In this document: in pieces, positions 11,150-23,700 of the stretch | Position numbering within the stretch: position 1 is the first letter of the stretch | Layout of the letters: each line of letters opens with the position of its first letter | DNA from: Balanoglossus misakiensis | Lineage: Eukaryota > Hemichordata | DNA length: 64,000 bases | Reading direction: 5' to 3' | Assembly: GCA_040954595.2 (NCBI GenBank) | Contig: CM082577.2 | Location: forward strand, 15,500,001-15,564,000 | The notes under the pieces: generated by a model | Seen by the model: only the letters and a program-made list of their open reading frames with translations | Told to the model about the DNA's origin: nothing | Databases searched by the model: none | Program-made: the position numbers and the translations under genes

Positions 11150-14100
11150 CTAGAATTCTTACGTGCCATTGGAGAGCTCCATTGACTGGTCATTCATACT
11201 GTTTTCATTCATTCATTGCGGCATCAATATATTTTATCTATTCTAGCCAAAGAGCTTGGCACCTGTTGAAATGAACTCATCTGCTGTGGGCCAGTTTATT
11301 GGTGGCAGTTGAGCTGAGGAGAGCACCTTCCTTCCCGGCACGCCACCAAGTAAAGTTCCACGCCGCCCACCACAGATGCCAGCATTCATTCATGCGAGTG
11401 AGTGTAATTGCAAATTTGCCTATTCTAGATCTGTAATGGAAATGGAGAAAGTACCTTATATTTTCTGTAAAATAGACATTTAATTGGCAAGCCGTCCTGC
11501 ATCAATTATTAATTGTGTACATGCACTAAAGCGCCCTCACTGCTGGGTGTGTTGTATGGTCTTTAACCCTGTTTCAAATTAGAGTACTTTCTGCAATTTC
11601 AAGACAGATCTTACGTGCCATTGGAGAGCTCCATTGACTGGTCATTCATACTGTTTTCATTCATTCATTGCGGCATCAATATATTTTATCTATTCTAGCC
11701 AAAGAGCTTGGCACCTGTTGAAATGAACTCATCTGCTGTGGGCCAGTTTATTGGTGGCAGTTGAGCTGAGGAGAGCACCTTCTTTCCCGGCACGCCACCA
11801 AGTAAAGTTCCACGCCGCCCACCACAGATGCCAGCATTCATTCATGCGAGTGAGTGTAATTGCAAATTTGCCTATTCTAGAATCTTACGTGCCATTGGAG
11901 AGCTCCATTGACTGGTCATTCATACTGTTTTCATTCATTCATTGCGGCATCAATATATTTTATCTATTCTAGCCAAAGAGCTTGGCACCTGTTGAAATGA
12001 ACTCATCTGCTGTGGGCCAGTTTATTGGTGGCAGTTGAGCTGAGGAGAGCACCTTCTTTCCCGGCACGCCACCAAGTAAAGTTCCACGCCGCCCACCACA
12101 GATGCCAGCATTCATTCATGCGAGTGAGTGTAATTGCAAATTTGCCTATTTACGTGCCATTGGAGAGCTCCATTGACTGGTCATTCATACTGTTTTCATT
12201 CATTCATTGCGGCATCAATATATTTTATCTATTCTAGCCAAAGAGCTTGGCACCTGTTGAAATGAACTCATCTGCTGTGGGCCAGTTTATTGGTGGCAGT
12301 TGAGCTGAGGAGAGCACCTTCCTTCCCGGCACGCCACCAAGTAAAGTTCCACGCCGCCCACCACAGATGCCAGCATTCATTCATGCGAGTGAGTGTAATT
12401 GCAAATTTGCCTATTCTAGATCTGTAATGGAAATGGAGAAAGTACCTTATATTTTCTGTAAAATAGACATTTAATTGGCAAGCCGTCCTGCATCAATTAT
12501 TAATTGTGTACATGCACTAAAGCGCCCTCACTGCTGGGTGTGTTGTATGGTCTTTAACCCTGTTTCAAATTAGAGTACTTTCTGCAATTTCAAGACAGAT
12601 CTTACGTGCCATTGGAGAGCTCCATTGACTGGTCATTCATACTGTTTTCATTCATTCATTGCGGCATCAATATATTTTATCTATTCTAGCCAAAGAGCTT
12701 GGCACCTGTTGAAATGAACTCATCTGCTGTGGGCCAGTTTATTGGTGGCAGTTGAGCTGAGGAGAGCACCTTCTTTCCCGGCACGCCACCAAGTAAAGTT
12801 CCACGCCGCCCACCACAGATGCCAGCATTCATTCATGCGAGTGAGTGTAATTGCAAATTTGCCTATTCTAGAATCTTACGTGCCATTGGAGAGCTCCATT
12901 GACTGGTCATTCATACTGTTTTCATTTATTCATTGCGGCATCAATATATTTTATCTATTCTAGCCAAAGAGCTTGGCACCTGTTGAAATGAACTCATCTG
13001 CTGTGGGCCAGTTTATTGGTGGCAGTTGAGCTGAGGAGAGCACCTTCTTTCCCGGCACGCCACCAAGTAAAGTTCCACGCCGCCCACCACAGATGCCAGC
13101 ATTCATTCATGCGAGTGAGTGTAATTGCAAATTTGCCTATTCTAGAATCTTACGTGCCATTGGAGAGCTCCATTGACTGGTCATTCATACTGTTTTCATT
13201 CATTCATTGCAGCATCAATATATTTTATCTATTCTAGCCAAAGAGCTTGGCACCTGTTGAAATGAACTCATCTGCTGTGGGCCAGTTTATTGGTGGCAGT
13301 TGAGCTGAGGAGAGCACCTTCCTTCCCGGCACGCCACCAAGTAAAGTTCCACGCCGCCCACCACAGATGCCAGCATTCATTCATGCGAGTGAGTGTAATT
13401 GCAAATTTGCCTATTCTAGAATCTTACGTGCCATTGGAGAGCTCCATTGACTGGTCATTCATACTGTTTTCATTCATTCATTGCGGCATCAATATATTTT
13501 ATCTATTCTAGCCAAAGAGCTTGGCACCTGTTGAAATGAACTCATCTGCTGTGGGCCAGTTTATTGGTGGCAGTTGAGCTGAGGAGAGCACCTTCCTTCC
13601 CGGCACGCCACCAAGTAAAGTTCCACGCCGCCCACCACAGATGCCAGCATTCATTCATGCGAGTGAGTGTAATTGCAAATTTGCCTATTCTAGAATCTTA
13701 CGTGCCATTGGAGAGCTCCATTGACTGGTCATTCATACTGTTTTCATTCATTCATTGCGGCATCAATATATTTTATCTATTCTAGCCGAAGAGCTTGGCA
13801 CCTGTTGAAATGAACTCATCTGCTGTGGGCCAGTTTATTGGTGGCAGTTGAGCTGAGGAGAGCACCTTCCTTCCCGGCACGCCACCAAGTAAAGTTCCAC
13901 GCCGCCCACCACAGATGCCAGCATTCATTCATGCGAGTGAGTGTAATTGCAAATTTGCCTATTCTAGATCTGTAATGGAAATGGAGAAAGTACCTTATAT
14001 TTTCTGTAAAATAGACATTTAATTGGCAAGCCGTCCTGCATCAATTATTAATTGTGTACATGCACTAAAGCGCCCTCACTGCTGGGTGTGTTGTATGGTC

Positions 14101-17100
14101 TTTAACCCTGTTTCAAATTAGAGTACTTTCTGCAATTTCAAGACAGATCTTACGTGCCATTGGAGAGCTCCATTGACTGGTCATTCATACTGTTTTCATT
14201 CATTCATTGCGGCATCAATATATTTTATCTATTCTAGCCAAAGAGCTTGGCACCTGTTGAAATGAACTCATCTGCTGTGGGCCAGTTTATTGGTGGCAGT
14301 TGAGCTGAGGAGAGCACCTTCCTTCCCGGCACGCCACCAAGTAAAGTTCCACGCCGCCCACCACAGATGCCAGCATTCATTCATGCGAGTGAGTGTAATT
14401 GCAAATTTGCCTATTCTAGATTCTTACGTGCCATTGGAGAGCTCCATTGACTGGTCATTCATACTGTTTTCATTCATTCATTGCGGCATCAATATATTTT
14501 ATCTATTCTAGCCAAAGAGCTTGGCACCTGTTGAAATGAACTCATCTGCTGTGGGCCAGTTTATTGGTGGCAGTTGAGCTGAGGAGAGCACCTTCCTTCC
14601 CGGCACGCCACCAAGTAAAGTTCCACGCCGCCCACCACAGATGCCAGCATTCATTCATGCGAGTGAGTGTAATTGCAAATTTGCCTATTCTAGAATCTTA
14701 CGTGCCATTGGAGAGCTCCATTGACTGGTCATTCATACTGTTTTCATTCATTCATTGCGGCATCAATATATTTTATCTATTCTAGCCAAAGAGCTTGGCA
14801 CCTGTTGAAATGAACTCATCTGCTGTGGGCCAGTTTATTGGTGGCAGTTGAGCTGAGGAGAGCACCTTCCTTCCCGGCACGCCACCAAGTAAAGTTCCAC
14901 GCCGCCCACCACAGATGCCAGCATTCATTCATGCGAGTGAGTGTAATTGCAAATTTGCCTATTCTAGATCTGTAATGGAAATGGAGAAAGTACCTTATAT
15001 TTTCTGTAAAATAGACATTTAATTGGCAAGCCGTCCTGCATCAATTATTAATTGTGTACATGCACTAAAGCGCCCTCACTGCTGGGTGTGTTGTATGGTC
15101 TTTAACCCTGTTTCAAATTAGAGTACTTTCTGCAATTTCAAGACAGATCTTACGTGCCATTGGAGAGCTCCATTGACTGGTCATTCATACTGTTTTCATT
15201 CATTCATTGCGGCATCAATATATTTTATCTATTCTAGCCAAAGAGCTTGGCACCTGTTGAAATGAACTCATCTGCTGTGGGCCAGTTTATTGGTGGCAGT
15301 TGAGCTGAGGAGAGCACCTTCCTTCCCGGCACGCCACCAAGTAAAGTTCCACGCCGCCCACCACAGATGCCAGCATTCATTCATGCGAGTGAGTGTAATT
15401 GCAAATTTGCCTATTCTAGATCTGTAATGGAAATGGAGAAAGTACCTTATATTTTCTGTAAAATAGACATTTAATTGGCAAGCCGTCCTGCATCAATTAT
15501 TAATTGTGTACATGCACTAAAGCGCCCTCACTGCTGGGTGTGTTGTATGGTCTTTAACCCTGTTTCAAATTAGAGTACTTTCTGCAATTTCAAGACAGAT
15601 CTTACGTGCCATTGGAGAGCTCCATTGACTGGTCATTCATACTGTTTTCATTCATTCATTGCGGCATCAATATATTTTATCTATTCTAGCCAAAGAGCTT
15701 GGCACCTGTTGAAATGAACTCATCTGCTGTGGGCCAGTTTATTGGTGGCAGTTGAGCTGAGGAGAGCACCTTCCTTCCCGGCACGCCACCAAGTAAAGTT
15801 CCACGCCGCCCACCACAGATGCCAGCATTCATTCATGCGAGTGAGTGTAATTGCAAATTTGCCTATTCTAGATCTGTAATGGAAATGGAGAAAGTACCTT
15901 ATATTTTCTGTAAAATAGACATTTAATTGGCAAGCCGTCCTGCATCAATTATTAATTGTGTACATGCACTAAAGCGCCCTCACTGCTGGGTGTGTTGTAT
16001 GGTCTTTAACCCTGTTTCAAATTAGAGTACTTTCTGCAATTTCAAGACAGATCTTACGTGCCATTGGAGAGCTCCATTGACTGGTCATTCATACTGTTTT
16101 CATTCATTCATTGCGGCATCAATATATTTTATCTATTCTAGCCAAAGAGCTTGGCACCTGTTGAAATGAACTCATCTGCTGTGGGCCAGTTTATTGGTGG
16201 CAGTTGAGCTGAGGAGAGCACCTTCCTTCCCGGCACGCCACCAAGTAAAGTTCCACGCCGCCCACCACAGATGCCAGCATTCATTCATGCGAGTGAGTGT
16301 AATTGCAAATTTGCCTATTCTAGATCTGTAATGGAAATGGAGAAAGTACCTTATATTTTCTGTAAAATAGACATTTAATTGGCAAGCCGTCCTGCATCAA
16401 TTATTAATTGTGTACATGCACTAAAGCGCCCTCACTGCTGGGTGTGTTGTATGGTCTTTAACCCTGTTTCAAATTAGAGTACTTTCTGCAATTTCAAGAC
16501 AGATCTTACGTGCCATTGGAGAGCTCCATTGACTGGTCATTCATACTGTTTTCATTCATTCATTGCGGCATCAATATATTTTATCTATTCTAGCCAAAGA
16601 GCTTGGCACCTGTTGAAATGAACTCATCTGCTGTGGGCCAGTTTATTGGTGGCAGTTGAGCTGAGGAGAGCACCTTCCTTCCCGGCACGCCACCAAGTAA
16701 AGTTCCACGCCGCCCACCACAGATGCCAGCATTCATTCATGCGAGTGAGTGTAATTGCAAATTTGCCTATTCTAGATTCTTACGTGCCATTGGAGAGCTC
16801 CATTGACTGGTCATTCATACTGTTTTCATTCATTCATTGCGGCATCAATATATTTTATCTATTCTAGCCAAAGAGCTTGGCACCTGTTGAAATGAACTCA
16901 TCTGCTGTGGGCCAGTTTATTGGTGGCAGTTGAGCTGAGCAGAGCACCTTCCTTCCCGGCACGCCACCAAGTAAAGTTCCACGCCGCCCACCACAGATGC
17001 CAGCATTCATTCATGCGAGTGAGTGTAATTGCAAATTTGCCTATTCTAGAATCTTACGTGCCATTGGAGAGCTCCATTGACTGGTCATTCATACTGTTTT

Positions 17101-20100
17101 CATTCATTCATTGCGGCATCAATATATTTTATCTATTCTAGCCAAAGAGCTTGGCACCTGTTGAAATGAACTCATCTGCTGTGGGCCAGTTTATTGGTGG
17201 CAGTTGAGCTGAGGAGAGCACCTTCCTTCCCGGCACGCCACCAAGTAAAGTTCCACGCCGCCCACCACAGATGCCAGCATTCATTCATGCGAGTGAGTGT
17301 AATTGCAAATTTGCCTATTCTAGATCTGTAATGGAAATGGAGAAAGTACCTTATATTTTCTGTAAAATAGACATTTAATTGGCAAGCCGTCCTGCATCAA
17401 TTATTAATTGTGTACATGCACTAAAGCGCCCTCACTGCTGGGTGTGTTGTATGGTCTTTAACCCTGTTTCAAATTAGAGTACTTTCTGCAATTTCAAGAC
17501 AGATCTTACGTGCCATTGGAGAGCTCCATTGACTGGTCATTCATACTGTTTTCATTCATTCATTGCGGCATCAATATATTTTATCTATTCTAGCCAAAGA
17601 GCTTGGCACCTGTTGAAATGAACTCATCTGCTGTGGGCCAGTTTATTGGTGGCAGTTGAGCTGAGGAGAGCACCTTCCTTCCCGGCACGCCACCAAGTAA
17701 AGTTCCACGCCGCCCACCACAGATGCCAGCATTCATTCATGCGAGTGAGTGTAATTGCAAATTTGCCTATTCTAGATCTGTAATGGAAATGGAGAAAGTA
17801 CCTTATATTTTCTGTAAAATAGACATTTAATTGGCAAGCCGTCCTGCATCAATTATTAATTGTGTACATGCACTAAAGCGCCCTCACTGCTGGGTGTGTT
17901 GTATGGTCTTTAACCCTGTTTCAAATTAGAGTACTTTCTGCAATTTCAAGACAGATCTTACGTGCCATTGGAGAGCTCCATTGACTGGTCATTCATACTG
18001 TTTTCATTCATTCATTGCGGCATCAATATATTTTATCTATTCTAGCCAAAGAGCTTGGCACCTGTTGAAATGAACTCATCTGCTGTGGGCCAGTTTATTG
18101 GTGGCAGTTGAGCTGAGGAGAGCACCTTCCTTCCCGGCACGCCACCAAGTAAAGTTCCACGCCGCCCACCACAGATGCCAGCATTCATTCATGCGAGTGA
18201 GTGTAATTGCAAATTTGCCTATTCTAGATCTGTAATGGAAATGGAGAAAGTACCTTATATTTTCTGTAAAATAGACATTTAATTGGCAAGCCGTCCTGCA
18301 TCAATTATTAATTGTGTACATGCACTAAAGCGCCCTCACTGCTGGGTGTGTTGTATGGTCTTTAACCCTGTTTCAAATTAGAGTACTTTCTGCAATTTCA
18401 AGACAGATCTTACGTGCCATTGGAGAGCTCCATTGACTGGTCATTCATACTGTTTTCATTCATTCATTGCGGCATCAATATATTTTATCTATTCTAGCCA
18501 AAGAGCTTGGCACCTGTTGAAATGAACTCATCTGCTGTGGGCCAGTTTATTGGTGGCAGTTGAGCTGAGGAGAGCACCTTCCTTCCCGGCACGCCACCAA
18601 GTAAAGTTCCACGCCGCCCACCACAGATGCCAGCATTCATTCATGCGAGTGAGTGTAATTGCAAATTTGCCTATTCTAGATCTGTAATGGAAATGGAGAA
18701 AGTACCTTATATTTTCTGTAAAATAGACATTTAATTGGCAAGCCGTCCTGCATCAATTATTAATTGTGTACATGCACTAAAGCGCCCTCACTGCTGGGTG
18801 TGTTGTATGGTCTTTAACCCTGTTTCAAATTAGAGTACTTTCTGCAATTTCAAGACAGATCTTACGTGCCATTGGAGAGCTCCATTGACTGGTCATTCAT
18901 ACTGTTTTCATTCATTCATTGCGGCATCAATATATTTTATCTATTCTAGCCAAAGAGCTTGGCACCTGTTGAAATGAACTCATCTGCTGTGGGCCAGTTT
19001 ATTGGTGGCAGTTGAGCTGAGGAGAGCACCTTCCTTCCCGGCACGCCACCAAGTAAAGTTCCACGCCGCCCACCACAGATGCCAGCATTCATTCATGCGA
19101 GTGAGTGTAATTGCAAATTTGCCTATTCTAGATCTGTAATGGAAATGGAGAAAGTACCTTATATTTTCTGTAAAATAGACATTTAATTGGCAAGCCGTCC
19201 TGCATCAATTATTAATTGTGTACATGCACTAAAGCGCCCTCACTGCTGGGTGTGTTGTATGGTCTTTAACCCTGTTTCAAATTAGAGTACTTTCTGCAAT
19301 TTCAAGACAGATCTTACGTGCCATTGGAGAGCTCCATTGACTGGTCATTCATACTGTTTTCATTCATTCATTGCGGCATCAATATATTTTATCTATTCTA
19401 GCCAAAGAGCTTGGCACCTGTTGAAATGAACTCATCTGCTGTGGGCCAGTTTATTGGTGGCAGTTGAGCTGAGGAGAGCACCTTCCTTCCCGGCACGCCA
19501 CCAAGTAAAGTTCCACGCCGCCCACCACAGATGCCAGCATTCATTCATGCGAGTGAGTGTAATTGCAAATTTGCCTATTCTAGATCTGTAATGGAAATGG
19601 AGAAAGTACCTTATATTTTCTGTAAAATAGACATTTAATTGGCAAGCCGTCCTGCATCAATTATTAATTGTGTACATGCACTAAAGCGCCCTCACTGCTG
19701 GGTGTGTTGTATGGTCTTTAACCCTGTTTCAAATTAGAGTACTTTCTGCAATTTCAAGACAGATCTTACGTGCCATTGGAGAGCTCCATTGACTGGTCAT
19801 TCATACTGTTTTCATTCATTCATTGCGGCATCAATATATTTTATCTATTCTAGCCAAAGAGCTTGGCACCTGTTGAAATGAACTCATCTGCTGTGGGCCA
19901 GTTTATTGGTGGCAGTTGAGCTGAGGAGAGCACCTTCTTTCCCGGCACGCCACCAAGTAAAGTTCCACGCCGCCCACCACAGATGCCAGCATTCATTCAT
20001 GCGAGTGAGTGTAATTGCAAATTTGCCTATTTACGTGCCATTGGAGAGCTCCATTGACTGGTCATTCATACTGTTTTCATTCATTCATTGCGGCATCAAT

Positions 20101-20748
20101 ATATTTTATCTATTCTAGCCAAAGAGCTTGGCACCTGTTGAAATGAACTCATCTGCTGTGGGCCAGTTTATTGGTGGCAGTTGAGCTGAGGAGAGCACCT
20201 TCCTTCCCGGCACGCCACCAAGTAAAGTTCCACGCCGCCCACCACAGATGCCAGCATTCATTCATGCGAGTGAGTGTAATTGCAAATTTGCCTATTCTAG
20301 ATCTGTAATGGAAATGGAGAAAGTACCTTATATTTTCTGTAAAATAGACATTTAATTGGCAAGCCGTCCTGCATCAATTATTAATTGTGTACATGCACTA
20401 AAGCGCCCTCACTGCTGGGTGTGTTGTATGGTCTTTAACCCTGTTTCAAATTAGAGTACTTTCTGCAATTTCAAGACAGATCTTACGTGCCATTGGAGAG
20501 CTCCATTGACTGGTCATTCATACTGTTTTCATTCATTCATTGCGGCATCAATATATTTTATCTATTCTAGCCAAAGAGCTTGGCACCTGTTGAAATGAAC
20601 TCATCTGCTGTGGGCCAGTTTATTGGTGGCAGTTGAGCTGAGGAGAGCACCTTCCTTCCCGGCACGCCACCAAGTAAAGTTCCACGCCGCCCACCACAGA
20701 TGCCAGCATTCATTCATGCGAGTGAGTGTAATTGCAAATTTGCCTATT
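11150..20748 (+). repeat. HOR 3 (expanded form, 9,599 bp, marker-positive)
   Basis: Starts: E 11150, L 11425, A 11877, D 12151, L 12416, A 12868, 13142, 13416, 13690, L 13964, T 14416, A 14690, L 14964, 15416, 15868, 16320, T 16772, A 17046, L 17320, 17772, 18224, 18676, 19128, 19580, D 20032, L 20297. This is the 7,243-bp long form plus one extra 2,356-bp block of T, A and four L. Markers are present at 12927 and 13211. The second T monomer carries a private change near 16938 (GAGCAGAG for GAGGAGAG). Confidence 0.92.
14416..16771 (+). repeat. Extra six-monomer block (T-A-L×4) inside HOR 3
   Basis: This 2,356-bp block (274+274+4×452) accounts exactly for the length excess of HOR 3 over the long form. 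The following T-A-L×6 then runs as usual. Unequal exchange between L runs is the simplest explanation (inference). The T monomer that follows it, at 16772, shares a private base change with the T monomer at 63410 in the downstream array. Confidence 0.75.
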
Positions 20749-23700
20749 CTAGAATTCTTACGTGCCATTGGAGAGCTCCATTGACTGGTCATTCATACTG
20801 TTTTCATTCATTCATTGCGGCATCAATATATTTTATCTATTCTAGCCAAAGAGCTTGGCACCTGTTGAAATGAACTCATCTGCTGTGGGCCAGTTTATTG
20901 GTGGCAGTTGAGCTGAGGAGAGCACCTTCCTTCCCGGCACGCCACCAAGTAAAGTTCCACGCCGCCCACCACAGATGCCAGCATTCATTCATGCGAGTGA
21001 GTGTAATTGCAAATTTGCCTATTCTAGATCTGTAATGGAAATGGAGAAAGTACCTTATATTTTCTGTAAAATAGACATTTAATTGGCAAGCCGTCCTGCA
21101 TCAATTATTAATTGTGTACATGCACTAAAGCGCCCTCACTGCTGGGTGTGTTGTATGGTCTTTAACCCTGTTTCAAATTAGAGTACTTTCTGCAATTTCA
21201 AGACAGATCTTACGTGCCATTGGAGAGCTCCATTGACTGGTCATTCATACTGTTTTCATTCATTCATTGCGGCATCAATATATTTTATCTATTCTAGCCA
21301 AAGAGCTTGGCACCTGTTGAAATGAACTCATCTGCTGTGGGCCAGTTTATTGGTGGCAGTTGAGCTGAGGAGAGCACCTTCTTTCCCGGCACGCCACCAA
21401 GTAAAGTTCCACGCCGCCCACCACAGATGCCAGCATTCATTCATGCGAGTGAGTGTAATTGCAAATTTGCCTATTCTAGAATCTTACGTGCCATTGGAGA
21501 GCTCCATTGACTGGTCATTCATACTGTTTTCATTCATTCATTGCGGCATCAATATATTTTATCTATTCTAGCCAAAGAGCTTGGCACCTGTTGAAATGAA
21601 CTCATCTGCTGTGGGCCAGTTTATTGGTGGCAGTTGAGCTGAGGAGAGCACCTTCTTTCCCGGCACGCCACCAAGTAAAGTTCCACGCCGCCCACCACAG
21701 ATGCCAGCATTCATTCATGCGAGTGAGTGTAATTGCAAATTTGCCTATTTACGTGCCATTGGAGAGCTCCATTGACTGGTCATTCATACTGTTTTCATTC
21801 ATTCATTGCGGCATCAATATATTTTATCTATTCTAGCCAAAGAGCTTGGCACCTGTTGAAATGAACTCATCTGCTGTGGGCCAGTTTATTGGTGGCAGTT
21901 GAGCTGAGGAGAGCACCTTCCTTCCCGGCACGCCACCAAGTAAAGTTCCACGCCGCCCACCACAGATGCCAGCATTCATTCATGCGAGTGAGTGTAATTG
22001 CAAATTTGCCTATTCTAGATCTGTAATGGAAATGGAGAAAGTACCTTATATTTTCTGTAAAATAGACATTTAATTGGCAAGCCGTCCTGCATCAATTATT
22101 AATTGTGTACATGCACTAAAGCGCCCTCACTGCTGGGTGTGTTGTATGGTCTTTAACCCTGTTTCAAATTAGAGTACTTTCTGCAATTTCAAGACAGATC
22201 TTACGTGCCATTGGAGAGCTCCATTGACTGGTCATTCATACTGTTTTCATTCATTCATTGCGGCATCAATATATTTTATCTATTCTAGCCAAAGAGCTTG
22301 GCACCTGTTGAAATGAACTCATCTGCTGTGGGCCAGTTTATTGGTGGCAGTTGAGCTGAGGAGAGCACCTTCTTTCCCGGCACGCCACCAAGTAAAGTTC
22401 CACGCCGCCCACCACAGATGCCAGCATTCATTCATGCGAGTGAGTGTAATTGCAAATTTGCCTATTCTAGAATCTTACGTGCCATTGGAGAGCTCCATTG
22501 ACTGGTCATTCATACTGTTTTCATTCATTCATTGCGGCATCAATATATTTTATCTATTCTAGCCAAAGAGCTTGGCACCTGTTGAAATGAACTCATCTGC
22601 TGTGGGCCAGTTTATTGGTGGCAGTTGAGCTGAGGAGAGCACCTTCTTTCCCGGCACGCCACCAAGTAAAGTTCCACGCCGCCCACCACAGATGCCAGCA
22701 TTCATTCATGCGAGTGAGTGTAATTGCAAATTTGCCTATTCTAGAATCTTACGTGCCATTGGAGAGCTCCATTGACTGGTCATTCATACTGTTTTCATTC
22801 ATTCATTGCGGCATCAATATATTTTATCTATTCTAGCCAAAGAGCTTGGCACCTGTTGAAATGAACTCATCTGCTGTGGGCCAGTTTATTGGTGGCAGTT
22901 GAGCTGAGGAGAGCACCTTCCTTCCCGGCACGCCACCAAGTAAAGTTCCACGCCGCCCACCACAGATGCCAGCATTCATTCATGCGAGTGAGTGTAATTG
23001 CAAATTTGCCTATTCTAGAATCTTACGTGCCATTGGAGAGCTCCATTGACTGGTCATTCATACTGTTTTCATTCATTCATTGCGGCATCAATATATTTTA
23101 TCTATTCTAGCCAAAGAGCTTGGCACCTGTTGAAATGAACTCATCTGCTGTGGGCCAGTTTATTGGTGGCAGTTGAGCTGAGGAGAGCACCTTCCTTCCC
23201 GGCACGCCACCAAGTAAAGTTCCACGCCGCCCACCACAGATGCCAGCATTCATTCATGCGAGTGAGTGTAATTGCAAATTTGCCTATTCTAGAATCTTAC
23301 GTGCCATTGGAGAGCTCCATTGACTGGTCATTCATACTGTTTTCATTCATTCATTGCGGCATCAATATATTTTATCTATTCTAGCCGAAGAGCTTGGCAC
23401 CTGTTGAAATGAACTCATCTGCTGTGGGCCAGTTTATTGGTGGCAGTTGAGCTGAGGAGAGCACCTTCCTTCCCGGCACGCCACCAAGTAAAGTTCCACG
23501 CCGCCCACCACAGATGCCAGCATTCATTCATGCGAGTGAGTGTAATTGCAAATTTGCCTATTCTAGATCTGTAATGGAAATGGAGAAAGTACCTTATATT
23601 TTCTGTAAAATAGACATTTAATTGGCAAGCCGTCCTGCATCAATTATTAATTGTGTACATGCACTAAAGCGCCCTCACTGCTGGGTGTGTTGTATGGTCT

